From the NCBI GenBank assembly GCA_022710975.1, contig JAKLGA010000007.1, positions 62,001 to 126,000 on the forward strand: a stretch of DNA of 64,000 nucleotides, in the 5' to 3' direction. Origin of the DNA: Myxococcota bacterium (GTDB lineage Bacteria; Myxococcota; B64-G9). Numbering within the stretch: position 1 is the first letter of the stretch; every line of letters starts with the position of its first letter. Under the pieces are notes generated by a model, which saw nothing but the letters and a program-made list of their open reading frames with translations, was not told the DNA's origin and made no database searches. Below, one piece after another: positions 45,029-54,410 of the stretch. The position numbers were made by a program, and so were the translations under genes.

Positions 45029-46267
45029 CTAGGCGAGCACCAGGCGGATGAAGCCGTCGCCCTCGAGCAGCCCGAGCGAGCCCCCGAGCGCCTGCTCCTC
45101 GTCGTAGCCCTGCACCGCGTCGGGGGCCTGGCCCGGCCGGCGGATGGCCACGGGCACCGGGTCGCGCCCGTGCTGGCCGCTCTCGACCGGGGTGGGGTGG
45201 TCCGGCAGGATGGCCACCGTGGCGGCGACGCCCCGCGCCTCGAGCCCCTCGAGGATGGGCCGCACCAGGCGCTGGTCGAGGTACTCGATGCAGCGGATCT
45301 TGAGATCGAGGTCGCGGGCGTGGGCCGCCTCGTCGGAGGCCTCCACGTGCACGTAGACGAAGTCGTGGTCCGCCAGCGCGTCGAGGGCCGCCTGGGCCTT
45401 GCCCTCGTAGTTGGTGTCGTGCAGCCCCGTCGCGCCGGGCACCTGGATCACCTCCAGGCCGGCGTACACCCCGAGCCCGCGGATCAGATCGACCGCCGAG
45501 ATGACCGCGCCGCGCACGCCGAAGCGCGCCTGCATGGTCTCGATCTTCGGCCGGCGGCCGGGCGACCAGGTCCAGATCGAGTCGGCCAGGTCCTTGCCCG
45601 CCTGCCGGCGCCCGGCGTTGACCGGGTGAGCGGCCAGGAGCTCCGCGGCCCGCCGGTGCAGCTCGAGCAGCCGCCCGACGGTGCGCGCGCTGGCGGGATC
45701 GCCCCCGGCGGACCGGGGCAGCAGCTCGGACACGAGCCCGCCGACGTGGTCGTGCGGCGGCGCGCACTCGAGCGCCGTGGACGCCCAGCCGCCGGACAGC
45801 ACCAGCAGGTGCCGGTAGCTGACCCCGGGGTGGAACTTGACCGGCAGCGGTCCGCGCGCGCCGCCAAGCTCCTCGTCCAGCCGGGCGACGAGCGCGCAGG
45901 CCTCCTCGTTCGAGATGTGGCCGGCCGAGTGGTTCTTGATGCGGCGGGCCTCCGGCGGCCCCTCGAGGCTGATCAGGTTGCAGCGCATGGCCACGTCGCC
46001 CGGGCCGATGTCCACGCCCATGCTGGCCGCCTCGAGCACCGCGCGGCCCTCCTTGCTCACCGAGCGGTCGTAGCCCAGGACGGCCAGGTTGGCCACCGCC
46101 GAGTCGGCCGGGCCGGTCTCGCCGACCGTGCGCAGCCGGCCGACCCGCCCCTCGCGGGCGAGGCGATCGATGTGCGGCTTGCGGGCGACCATGAGCGGGG
46201 TCTTGCCACCCAGGCGGGCGACGGGCCGATCGCTCATGCCGTCTCCGATGACGACGATGGCCTTCAC
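45029..46267 (-). CDS. apgM: ApgM-family phosphoglycerate mutase-like protein (candidate homoserine kinase)
   Basis: 412 residues, GTG start overlapping the thrC stop. Alkaline-phosphatase fold metalloenzyme with VIGDGMSDRP (first metal site and nucleophile region), TPLMVARKPHIDRLA, GPADSAVANLAVLGYD, and C-terminal metal ligands VYVHVEASDEAAHARD and AILPDHPTP. The family is annotated as cofactor-independent phosphoglycerate mutase, but members next to threonine genes have been proposed as non-orthologous homoserine kinases. No classical thrB is in the window, and this is the last gene of the lrp-PLP-thrC operon, so the latter role is a serious option. Confidence 0.88.
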   Translation of the reverse strand: MKAIVVIGDGMSDRPVARLGGKTPLMVARKPHIDRLAREGRVGRLRTVGETGPADSAVANLAVLGYDRSVSKEGRAVLEAASMGVDIGPGDVAMRCNLISLEGPPEARRIKNHSAGHISNEEACALVARLDEELGGARGPLPVKFHPGVSYRHLLVLSGGWASTALECAPPHDHVGGLVSELLPRSAGGDPASARTVGRLLELHRRAAELLAAHPVNAGRRQAGKDLADSIWTWSPGRRPKIETMQARFGVRGAVISAVDLIRGLGVYAGLEVIQVPGATGLHDTNYEGKAQAALDALADHDFVYVHVEASDEAAHARDLDLKIRCIEYLDQRLVRPILEGLEARGVAATVAILPDHPTPVESGQHGRDPVPVAIRRPGQAPDAVQGYDEEQALGGSLGLLEGDGFIRLVLA

Positions 46268-47625
46268 AGGCGGTACTCCGCGAGCAGGAAGGCCTTGAAG
46301 GCCGCGTAGTCGGCCGGCAGCTCGCGCTGGTGCTCCGGGAGCGCGTCCAGGCCCCGCAGGCTGTCGGGCAGCTCGGGGTCGATCCCGATGAGCGCGCGGA
46401 TCTCCTCCGGGAACTTGGCCGGGTGGGCGGTCTCCAGGGAGACCGCGGGCCTGCCGGCGAGCTCCGGGTGGGCGGCCAGGAAGTCCTCGAGCCCCACCCA
46501 GCCGACCGCCCCGTGGGGCTCGAGCAGCGCGCCGGTCCGCGCGTAGGTGTCGGCGATGGCGCGCCGGGTGCGGGCGTCGTCGACGCTGACGGCGTGGAGA
46601 TCGCGGCGCATGCGGTCCAGGTCGGGCGGCTCCGCGAGGTTGCCCCGCTCGTCCATCCAGCCGCCGTAGAGATCGACGATGCGGGCCAGGTTCGAGGGGT
46701 GCCCGACGTTCATGGCGTTGGAGATGCACTTCTTCGAGGGGACGATCTTCTGGTAGCGCCCGCTCGCCAGGAAGCGCGGCACCTCGTCGTTGGCGTTGGT
46801 AGCCACCACGAAGCGGGCCACCGGCAGGCCCATGTGCCGGGCCAGCAGCCCGCCCATCAGATCGCCGAAGTTGCCCGACGGCACGCTGAAGACCACCTGC
46901 TCGCCGCCGGCCACGTCCGCCAGCCTGGCCGCGGCGTGCACGTAGTAGACCGACTGCGGCAGCAGGCGGCCGATGTTGATCGAGTTGGCCGAGGTCAGGC
47001 TGAGATCGGCGAGCTCCGGATCGCTGAAGGCAGCCTTCACCAGGGCCTGGCAATCGTCGAACTTGGCGTCCAGCGCCAGCGTGGCGATGTTCCCGCCCAG
47101 GGTGGTCATCTGCCGGCGCTGGCGAGCGGACACCTCGTCGCGGGGGAACAGCACCACGACCCGGATGTTCTCGACCCCCAGGAAGGCGTGGGCGATGGCC
47201 GAGCCCGTGTCGCCCGAGGTGGCGGTGAGCACCAGCAGCTCGCCCCCGCGCTGGCGCACCAGGCGCCCCAGGGCCCGCCCCATGAAGCGGGCGGCGAAGT
47301 CCTTGAACGAGGCGGTCGGGCCGCGGTCCAGCCGCAGCAGGTGGCGGTTGCCCTCCACCCGCTCGACCGGGACCGGGAAGTCGTAGGCGTCCCGGCAGAT
47401 CGCCTGCAGGTCGTCCTCGGAGAAGACGCCCCCGGCGAACAGGCCGAGGATCCGGGCGGCCAGCTCGGGGTAGGCCAGGTCGCGCGCCCGGGCCAGCAGC
47501 TCGCGCTCGAGGCGCGGCAGCGGGCGCGGCAGGTACAGGCCCTTGTCGCCGGCCTGGCCCTGCATGAGCGCCTGGGCGAGGTCCACCTCGGGCGCCCTGC
47601 GGTTGGTGCTGTAGTAGCGGATCAT
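46264..47625 (-). CDS. thrC: Threonine synthase
   Basis: 453 residues. Converts O-phosphohomoserine to threonine using PLP. N-terminal MIRYYSTN, PLP Lys in TASFKDFAARF, TATSGDTGSA phosphate-binding loop, SANSINIGRLLPQ, PSGNFGDLMGG and the SNAMNVGHPSN region are all typical of the longer (E. coli-type) class. It starts 3 nt after the upstream PLP-enzyme stop and overlaps apgM. Confidence 0.95.
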   Translation of the reverse strand: MIRYYSTNRRAPEVDLAQALMQGQAGDKGLYLPRPLPRLERELLARARDLAYPELAARILGLFAGGVFSEDDLQAICRDAYDFPVPVERVEGNRHLLRLDRGPTASFKDFAARFMGRALGRLVRQRGGELLVLTATSGDTGSAIAHAFLGVENIRVVVLFPRDEVSARQRRQMTTLGGNIATLALDAKFDDCQALVKAAFSDPELADLSLTSANSINIGRLLPQSVYYVHAAARLADVAGGEQVVFSVPSGNFGDLMGGLLARHMGLPVARFVVATNANDEVPRFLASGRYQKIVPSKKCISNAMNVGHPSNLARIVDLYGGWMDERGNLAEPPDLDRMRRDLHAVSVDDARTRRAIADTYARTGALLEPHGAVGWVGLEDFLAAHPELAGRPAVSLETAHPAKFPEEIRALIGIDPELPDSLRGLDALPEHQRELPADYAAFKAFLLAEYRL

Positions 47626-47628
47626 GGC

Positions 47629-49107
47629 TCAGCGCCCGGGTTGCTCGCGGGAAGCGCCGCCCGCGGAGAAGGCCGCCGGCACGGCGCGCTGCACCTTGCC
47701 GTCGATCGCGCGCAGGGCCTGGTCGAGATCGGCGATGATGTCGTCGGGGTGCTCGCCGCCGACGCACAGCCGGATGAGGTTGGAGGGGATGCCGGCCAGG
47801 CAGCGCCCCTCCTCGCCCTGCTGGGAGTGGGTCGAGATGGCCGGGATGGTCGCCACCGACTTGATGCGCCCCAGATCGGTGGCCCGCCAGATGCGCTGCA
47901 TGGCGTCGAAGACCTTGCGGGTGGGCGCCGGGCCGCCCTTGACGCGGAACGACATGAGGTGGCCGTAGCGGTTCACCGGCTGGCCGTACTGGGCGTCGTG
48001 CTCGGCGTCGACCAGGAACAGGTAGCGCGAGGCGAGCGCGTGCAGCGGGTGGCTCGGCAGGCCGAGGTAGTCGACCCCCTCGATCACCGGCTGCCGCTCC
48101 AGCCAGGCGGCGACCTGCATGGTCGAGCGGCTCAGCAGATCCATCTTCGAGCGCAGGGTGCGCAGGTCGTTCAACGACAGGATCGCGTTCATCGGAGACA
48201 GGTTCGGGCCCAGATCCCGGTTGGGCAGCAGCTTGAGGTAGCCCGCGAAGTTCGCCCGGAGCTCGTCGCCGCCGAAGCGGCTGGTCAACCCGTGGCGCGC
48301 GATGACCGCGCCGCAGATGCCGAACCCCGAGGAGGTCATGCTCTTGGTGACCGACTGCACCACCACGTCGGCCCCGTGGCACAGCGGCCGGAGCAGGGCG
48401 GGCGAGGCCACGGTGCTGTCGACGATGAGCGGTAGCCCGTGGGCGTGGGCCAGCCTGGCGACGGCCGCCAGATCGAAGAAGGCCTGGCCGGGGTTGGAGG
48501 GCATCTCCCCGTAGAGGAAGCGCGTGTTCTCGTCGATCTTCGAGGCCCACTCGTCGAGATCGGCCGAGTTCCTGATCCAGCGACACTCGACGCCCCGCTC
48601 CTGCATGTAGCGCACGTTGAAGAGCTGGAAGGTGCCCCCGTAGACCTGGCAGGTGGCCACGAAGTTGAGCCTGGCGCCCGGGCGCTTCGGGTCAACGGCC
48701 AGGAACGGCTCGGTGGCGGTGTGGATGGCCGCCATGCCCGAGGAGGTCGCGCAGCAGGACGTCTCGCCCTGGAAGCCGTAGCCATCGAGGAGCGCCAGCG
48801 TGTTCTCGAGGTAGTAGGTGGAGGGGTTGGCGATGCGCGAGTAGCACCAGGTGGGGATCCTGTAGGACAGCGCGGCCTCCATCTCATCCGAGTCGCGGTA
48901 GGCCTGCGAGGTGCTCATGAAGATGGGCTCGATGATCGAGCCCTGGTTGAAGTCGAGCGCCTCCTGCATGGTGTACAGGCCGTGCACGGCGAGGGTGTCG
49001 AAGCGGCAGCGGCGCATGGCCGCCAGATCCGCGGCGCGGCGCGCGGTGGCGCGCTCGGCGGCGGCGACGTAGCGACCGACTCCCGCGCTGGAGCTCGTGT
49101 CCGGCAT
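47629..49107 (-). CDS. Cys/Met-metabolism PLP-dependent enzyme
   Basis: 492 residues. Fold type I PLP enzyme of the cystathionine-gamma-synthase / O-acylhomoserine sulfhydrylase / methionine-gamma-lyase class: FNQGSIIEPIFMSTSQAY, YSRIANPSTYYLENTLA, ATSSGMAAIHTATEPFL, Asp in LIVDSTVA, PLP Lys in VVQSVTKSMTSSG, SVGGEHPDD-like C-terminus (LCVGGEHPDDIIADLDQAL). It is longer than usual by an N-terminal extension of about 40 residues. Exact reaction unresolved; with thrC and apgM nearby a homoserine-derived substrate is likely. Confidence 0.9.
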   Translation of the reverse strand: MPDTSSSAGVGRYVAAAERATARRAADLAAMRRCRFDTLAVHGLYTMQEALDFNQGSIIEPIFMSTSQAYRDSDEMEAALSYRIPTWCYSRIANPSTYYLENTLALLDGYGFQGETSCCATSSGMAAIHTATEPFLAVDPKRPGARLNFVATCQVYGGTFQLFNVRYMQERGVECRWIRNSADLDEWASKIDENTRFLYGEMPSNPGQAFFDLAAVARLAHAHGLPLIVDSTVASPALLRPLCHGADVVVQSVTKSMTSSGFGICGAVIARHGLTSRFGGDELRANFAGYLKLLPNRDLGPNLSPMNAILSLNDLRTLRSKMDLLSRSTMQVAAWLERQPVIEGVDYLGLPSHPLHALASRYLFLVDAEHDAQYGQPVNRYGHLMSFRVKGGPAPTRKVFDAMQRIWRATDLGRIKSVATIPAISTHSQQGEEGRCLAGIPSNLIRLCVGGEHPDDIIADLDQALRAIDGKVQRAVPAAFSAGGASREQPGR

Positions 49108-49110
49108 GGC

Positions 49111-49656
49111 TCAATCCTCCTGGTTTGAGGTTCTCGACGCTCGGGTCCGGCGGCGCGCGGCGCGCCGCCCGGCGCGCTCCGCCCGCAGGGCGATGCCCTG
49201 GTCTTCCTTGGCGCTGGCGAGCACCAGGAAGGTCTCCTGCTTCTGCACGCCGCCGATGGCGGCCAGCTCGTGGGACACCAGCCGGCGCAGGTGCTCGATG
49301 TCGCGCACCACCACGTGCAGCAGGTAGTCGTAGCGGCCGGTCACGTTCAGGCAGAGCTTCACCTCGGGCAGGGCCCGCACCTGGGCCTCGAACGAGTCGA
49401 TCGACCGGGCCTGGTGGCCGGTGAGGTTGATCATCACCACGGCCTGCGCGTGGTAGCCGAGCCCCTGGGGATCGAGCACGGCCCGGTAGCCGCGGATCAG
49501 CCCGCGCTCCTCCAGGCGCCGCACGCGCTCGAGGGTGGTCGAGGGCGCCAGCCCGACGTGGCGCGCCAGCTCGGCGTTCGGGCGCCGGGCGTTCTCCTGC
49601 AGGGCGGCCAGCAGCCTCAGATCGATGTCGTCCACGGGCGGGAGGTTACCAGCCAT
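49111..49656 (-). CDS. Lrp/AsnC-family transcriptional regulator
   Basis: 181 residues. N-terminal helix-turn-helix (DIDLRLLAALQENARRPNAELARHVGLAPSTTLERVRRLEERGLI) and a C-terminal RAM ligand-binding domain (VVMINLTGH, PEVKLCLNVTGRYDYLLHVVVRDIEHL). The C-terminus has an added Arg-rich tail ([15 protein letters not shown]). It starts the four-gene amino-acid operon 3 nt before the PLP enzyme and probably controls it in response to an amino acid. Confidence 0.93.
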   Translation of the reverse strand: MAGNLPPVDDIDLRLLAALQENARRPNAELARHVGLAPSTTLERVRRLEERGLIRGYRAVLDPQGLGYHAQAVVMINLTGHQARSIDSFEAQVRALPEVKLCLNVTGRYDYLLHVVVRDIEHLRRLVSHELAAIGGVQKQETFLVLASAKEDQGIALRAERAGRRAARRRTRASRTSNQED

Positions 49657-49679
49657 CGGTCTGCAAGTAAAGCCATCTT

Positions 49680-49694
49680 CCGGAGATCATCCGG
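49680..49694. promoter_or_regulatory. Short palindrome upstream of lrp, possible operator
   Basis: CCGGA (49680-49684) and TCCGG (49690-49694) around GATCA, 24 bp before the lrp start codon. Position suits autoregulation, but a single 15-bp palindrome is weak evidence. Confidence 0.25.
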
Positions 49695-49771
49695 CCGAAC
49701 CAGGCTCCGTCAGCAGATTGTTCTGCGTTGCCCGCCATCCATAGAACGGAGCGGGGCGGGCGGAGGGGGGC

Positions 49772-51364
49772 TCACCAGACGAGCGCGGCCCAGGCCAGCA
49801 CCCGGGCCGAGGTGCCCGGGCGGCTGCCGTCGGGCCGCTCGAAGGCGGAGCCGGGGAAGAACCAGCCGGCCTCGATGCTCATGCTGAGCTTCAGGCGCTC
49901 CCAGAAGGGCTGCTCGAAGCTCAGGCCGAGATCCACCTCCCAGCCGAGCTCCCGGCCGGCGTGCGGCTTGCCGTAGGCGTTGGTCGGCACGCCGCCGTTG
50001 AGGAAGGTCTGGTAGGACTGGCTGAAGTCCACCGCCGACCAGGCCCCCAGCAGCCCCAGGCGCAGGCGCATGTTCTCGAGCGGCCGCAGGCTCAGGGTGG
50101 GGAAGAGGTACACCGCGTTGGACACGCGGCCCGCGCTGGCGAGCTGGTCCACGCCCGGCAGCGGCTCGGCCACCCGCGCGGGGTCGGCCGCCTCGGCCGC
50201 GGCCATGGCGCTCATCTGGCGCAGCACGTGGTCGAACAGCACCAGCCCCACCCGCAGGTTCGGGTCGAAGCTGAACTGGGTCATCCGGCCGTCGCGCGGG
50301 TCCGGGTCGCCCGTGGCGTAGCCCACCTCCAGCACCGGCTCGATCTCCCAGGTGACGAAGCGCCAGCCGGCCCGGGCCACGCCGCCGGAGGCCAGCACCT
50401 CCACGCCGTCGAGGTGCTCGGCCTGCACCACGCGGCTGGTGTGCCCGACCAGCAGCGCCGCCTCGGCCGCCAGCAGCGGCCCGCCCTGCCCGGCCTCGGG
50501 CTCCCAGCGCGCCGCGAGGTCGAGGGCCACCACGTCCAGGCGGTCCCCGTCCTCATCGTCCTGGAAGCGGCCGGCCATGTAGAACCCGGCGAACAACCCC
50601 GCCTCGCGGTAGAAGATGGACAGCAGCGCCTCGGCGCCCACGTCCCCCTCGCGCAGGTCGGCGTTCTCGTCCCGGTAGACCACGCCGCCGCCGAGCGCCA
50701 CCACCAGCCTGGAGGCCCAGCTGTCGGGCATGAGGGTGGCGAAGGGCCGGGTGGCCAGCACCAGCCGGTCGGACAGATCGCCGCCGCTGGCGTGCCCGAA
50801 ACGCTCGGGCGTGTCCCGGCCGTCGTGGGCCAGCAGCCCCAGCCCGAAGTGGCTCGACATCTGCCCGGCGCGCAGCTCGAACCAGGGCGCCCGCCAGGTG
50901 ATGGCGAAGCGCCGCAGCTCGGCGTTCTTCAGATCCCAGCCGCGGAGCTGCTCGCGCTCGTCCGGCCGCAGCCCGGCCGCCAGGTGATCGAAGTCCCCGG
51001 CCACCTGCCCGGCCAGCAGCTCGAGCTCCCCCTCGAAGCGCAGGATCCCGTCCACCTCCTGGTCCAGGCCCAGGCGCAGGCGCTGGTCCAGGGTCCAGCC
51101 CAGGCCGGACAGCTCGCCGGCCGCGTCGAGCGGAAAGGCCTCGGCCCGCGACAGCGCCCAGCGCCACTCGGCATGGAAGTCGGTCTCGCGCACGTCCCGG
51201 GCCGCCTCCGGCCCGGCCTCGGCTTCGACCTCGGCTTCGGCCTCGGCTCCCGCCTCGCCGGGGGTCTCCTCGTCCGCCTCGTCCGACTCGTCCGCCCCGG
51301 CCGCCCAGGCCGGTCCGGCCAGCAGGCAGGACAGCCCGAGCGCCAGCAGCTTCAGGGTATCCAT
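49772..51364 (-). CDS. Outer-membrane beta-barrel protein
   Basis: 530 residues. Signal peptide ([19 protein letters not shown]), then an acidic Glu/Ala stretch (about 25-55), then many amphipathic strands (WRWALSRAEAF, LRFEGELELLAG, WFELRAGQMSSHFGLGLLAHDG, WEIEPVLEVGYATGDPDP, MRLRLGLLGAWSAVDFSQSYQ) and a C-terminal VLAWAALVW aromatic end. Resembles alginate-export/porin-like barrels. Its start overlaps the upstream lipoprotein gene by 13 nt, so the two are likely made together. Confidence 0.82.
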   Translation of the reverse strand: MDTLKLLALGLSCLLAGPAWAAGADESDEADEETPGEAGAEAEAEVEAEAGPEAARDVRETDFHAEWRWALSRAEAFPLDAAGELSGLGWTLDQRLRLGLDQEVDGILRFEGELELLAGQVAGDFDHLAAGLRPDEREQLRGWDLKNAELRRFAITWRAPWFELRAGQMSSHFGLGLLAHDGRDTPERFGHASGGDLSDRLVLATRPFATLMPDSWASRLVVALGGGVVYRDENADLREGDVGAEALLSIFYREAGLFAGFYMAGRFQDDEDGDRLDVVALDLAARWEPEAGQGGPLLAAEAALLVGHTSRVVQAEHLDGVEVLASGGVARAGWRFVTWEIEPVLEVGYATGDPDPRDGRMTQFSFDPNLRVGLVLFDHVLRQMSAMAAAEAADPARVAEPLPGVDQLASAGRVSNAVYLFPTLSLRPLENMRLRLGLLGAWSAVDFSQSYQTFLNGGVPTNAYGKPHAGRELGWEVDLGLSFEQPFWERLKLSMSIEAGWFFPGSAFERPDGSRPGTSARVLAWAALVW

Positions 51365-54267
51365 GCGCAGCTCCCGTCACCCAGGCAGGTGTCGTCGATC
51401 CACTCCCGGCCCGCGGTCTGGAAGAACCGGGCCACGGCCAGGATGGCGTGCAGGTTCACGTCGTAGGCCTCGGAGGGATCGCTCGGCATGATGCCGTGCG
51501 CGCCGCGCGGGCGCGGGTAGAGGATGCGCAGCACCGCCCGCCGCCCGTCCGCGAGCTCCCGCCCGAGCCTGAGCGGCGGGTCGAGCCGCGGGGCGTCGAA
51601 ACCGTCCAGCCCCTGGGACAGATCGTCCGGGTCGAGCAGGATCTCGCGCGGGTCGTTCCAGGGCGGCCCGGCGAAGCGCCGCAGCCGCTCCAGCCCCTCG
51701 GCCACGTGGTGGTCCAGGAGCACCCGGTGCGGGCTGCGCCCGTAGCGCGCGTCCTCCTGGCCGGGCGCGAAGGGCAGCAGCCCGGCCGCCCGGGCCAGGG
51801 TCAGCCCGGTGGAGATGGGCACGTTCATGTCCCCGGCGCTCAAGAGCAGCGCCAGCGCCTTGGCGCGGTGGACCCCCGGGTAGTCCTGGTACAGCTCGAG
51901 GTCCTGGTAGTAGGCGGCGTAGTTGGCGGGGTCGCCCGGGTCGAGCGCCGTCTGGGCCACCTGCACGAAACGCCGCAGCTCGGGCGTCTGCCGGAGCGCG
52001 CCGTGGCCCGAGGCCAGCGCGCGCAGCGAGCTGCCCGCGGGGTAGACCGCCCCCTCCCAGGTCACCTCGCGGTCGAAGGCGGTGAAGGCGCCGTTCGGCA
52101 CGCCGGGCAGCGAGACCTGGAGCCGATCGCCGAGGTCGCAGGCCACGGCGAAGCGGAAGCCGCCCTGCCCGTCCACCTGGGCCTCGGCCGACTCGCCGTT
52201 GTCGAGGTTCTCGAGCCGCACCCGCGCGCCGGGCGCGAGCGCCGGCATCGAGAGCACCGGCACCTCCACCTCGTTGAAGCTGGAGGGCAGGTAGAACTCG
52301 AGCTCGGTGCCGCCCTCCACGGGCCGGCCGATGAGCAGCGGGCCGAGCATGGGCAGCATGACCAGCTCCGGCACGCCCTGCTGCAGCGAGCGCACGGCCA
52401 CGTCCGAGAGCCCCCCGCCAGGGGAGATGGGCGCGGCGGCGACGAAGGCGGGCTCGAGCGGCGCGGCCAGGCTGGTGACGATGCCGCCCAGCGAGATGCC
52501 CCACAGGAAGTAGGGGCCGTCCGGGCCGGCCAGATCCACCTGCCCGTCGCCGTCGAAGTCGCCGGCCAGCCCCTCGAGCTCGGGCTGACCGTCGCCGTCC
52601 GCGTCCTGGCTCCAGCGCCGCTGGCCGTCGAAGCCGCGCAGCAGCTGCACCAGCCGCAGCACGTCCAGCGCGCCCTGGCGTACGGTGTCGCGGGTGCGGA
52701 AGGTGTGGAACGACCAGAAGTTGCCGGCCAGATCGGGCCAGCCATCGGCGGTCACGTCCACGGCCCGGCTGTCCACCAGCCGATCGATGAAGCCGCCCAG
52801 GTTGTAGCCGGCGAACAGCAGCCGGTAGAAGTCGATCTCGTCCGGCTGCAGCACCAGCCCGTGCATGACCACCTCGAGGCCGACCGTGGCGATGCCCAGC
52901 CGCGCCATGTGGCCGGCGAACCCGAGCGCCTCCATGCGCGAGCCGCCCGTGCCGTGCACGTAGATGGCCACCGGGTAGGGCGGGCCGATGCCCTCCTCCG
53001 GACGCGCCCGGGGGATGGCCACCAGCCAGGGCAGGTCCTCGTCGACCACCTCGGCCTGGCCCGCGTCGGAGTCCAGCTGCCAGCCGCCCGTGAGCCCGCG
53101 CAGCAGCAGCGGCGTCTGCGCCCGCGCGAGCACGAGGTAGTCGATGTGCTCGAAGGACTCGAGCAGCGCCGTGGCCAGCGCCCCCTGGCCGAACAGGCCC
53201 TCGGCGAACAGGCGCACCGCCCCGGACAGCTCCCGCATGGGCAGCAGGAAGGGGTTGTGGTCGAGCGTCCGCGTGTCGTCCCAGGCCACCTCGAGCCGCG
53301 TCTCGGGCGGGAAGCGCCCGGCCAGCCAGGCGAACGGGCCCTGCCCGTAGAGCCCCATGCGCAGCGCCTCGAGATCCCGGGTGGTGGACTGGGTGGTGAA
53401 GGTCCAGGCGAAGGCCACCTGGCCGCGGCCGAGGCCGAGCCCGGGCAGGTGGTCGACGAGCGGGCGCAGCGCCTCGGTCTGGTCGGCGTGGTTCACGCCC
53501 TCGAAGGGCGAGCGCACCGGCTGCCCATCCAGGCCCGTGAGCCGCGAGGAGAGCACCACGGCGTAGGTGCGCTCGGGCCGGAGCGGCACCAGCGGCCGGA
53601 GCACCAGCGTGTCCGTCTCGCGCTCGTAGAAGGTCAGCAGCTCGTCGTCCGGGTCGCCGCCCGGGCGGAGGGTGTTGGGGTGGTCGAGCACCCCGTCGGC
53701 GTCCGTGTCCTCGCCCCGGTCGAGCTGGCCGTCGCCGTCGAGATCCTCCTCCACGGTCTCGAACAGGAGGTTCGTGCCCGTGCCGCGCGGGTCGTGGGGG
53801 AAGTAGCGCGCGGGCCGCTCCAGGGTGAGCGGGTAGGCGCCGTCGCCCACGTCGAGCAGCACGGGCTCGCCCGTCTCCAGATCCACGACGTACACCGCGT
53901 CGTCCGCGAGATCGAGGTCGGCCCCGTGCCGGGCGAGCAGCCCCTCCACGTCGAGCGGCGCCTCGAAGCGCACCGAGATGGGCGCGATCGTGGAGAAGCC
54001 CGCCAGCCGGTCCACCTCCTCGCGCACCTCGGCCTCGAGCAGCGTCGGGGCGACCAGGCTCACGTTGAGCCGCCGCCCCGTGGGCGAGGAGGGGTCCGGG
54101 CGGGTGGCCACGTCGTTGGGGAAGGGGATCTCCGGGAAGGGGCGGGCGTCGAGATCCCAGGCGATGCGCGGGCCGGTCCCGGGCGGGGTCAGCGCCAGGG
54201 CGGCGGGCTCCTCGCCGCAGGCGGCGAGCCCCAGGGCGGCCAGGCAGACGAGCGCAGCGAGCCTCAT
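51352..54267 (-). CDS. VolA/Pla-1-like lipoprotein lipase or esterase
   Basis: 971 residues from ATG 54267 (GAGGAGGT upstream), lipobox LAAC at Cys17. The N-terminal domain ([37 protein letters not shown]) resembles the bacterial virulence-factor lipase N-terminal domain. Two Ca-binding-like stretches occur ([31 protein letters not shown]...[12 protein letters not shown]). The alpha/beta-hydrolase part has [14 protein letters not shown] (oxyanion HG) and nucleophile GISLGG. VolA proteins are surface-exposed lysophospholipases; the substrate here is unknown. Confidence 0.82.
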   Translation of the reverse strand: MRLAALVCLAALGLAACGEEPAALALTPPGTGPRIAWDLDARPFPEIPFPNDVATRPDPSSPTGRRLNVSLVAPTLLEAEVREEVDRLAGFSTIAPISVRFEAPLDVEGLLARHGADLDLADDAVYVVDLETGEPVLLDVGDGAYPLTLERPARYFPHDPRGTGTNLLFETVEEDLDGDGQLDRGEDTDADGVLDHPNTLRPGGDPDDELLTFYERETDTLVLRPLVPLRPERTYAVVLSSRLTGLDGQPVRSPFEGVNHADQTEALRPLVDHLPGLGLGRGQVAFAWTFTTQSTTRDLEALRMGLYGQGPFAWLAGRFPPETRLEVAWDDTRTLDHNPFLLPMRELSGAVRLFAEGLFGQGALATALLESFEHIDYLVLARAQTPLLLRGLTGGWQLDSDAGQAEVVDEDLPWLVAIPRARPEEGIGPPYPVAIYVHGTGGSRMEALGFAGHMARLGIATVGLEVVMHGLVLQPDEIDFYRLLFAGYNLGGFIDRLVDSRAVDVTADGWPDLAGNFWSFHTFRTRDTVRQGALDVLRLVQLLRGFDGQRRWSQDADGDGQPELEGLAGDFDGDGQVDLAGPDGPYFLWGISLGGIVTSLAAPLEPAFVAAAPISPGGGLSDVAVRSLQQGVPELVMLPMLGPLLIGRPVEGGTELEFYLPSSFNEVEVPVLSMPALAPGARVRLENLDNGESAEAQVDGQGGFRFAVACDLGDRLQVSLPGVPNGAFTAFDREVTWEGAVYPAGSSLRALASGHGALRQTPELRRFVQVAQTALDPGDPANYAAYYQDLELYQDYPGVHRAKALALLLSAGDMNVPISTGLTLARAAGLLPFAPGQEDARYGRSPHRVLLDHHVAEGLERLRRFAGPPWNDPREILLDPDDLSQGLDGFDAPRLDPPLRLGRELADGRRAVLRILYPRPRGAHGIMPSDPSEAYDVNLHAILAVARFFQTAGREWIDDTCLGDGSCAWIP

Positions 54268-54410
54268 CGGACCTCCTCGGGTGGGATGGCCAAGACCAGC
54301 ACGGAGCCTGGCCGGGGTCAAGCGGGTGCTGGCCTGTGCCCGCCCGCGGCAGAGAGAGGCTGCGCCTGGCCACGCGATCGGCTAACATGCCCCCGGATCG
54401 GGAGGTGCGC

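Noticed and set aside
46264-49656. T-box or leader-peptide attenuator before the threonine operon
   Set aside because: The gap upstream of lrp is short and lacks runs of Thr/Met codons or terminator/antiterminator stems.
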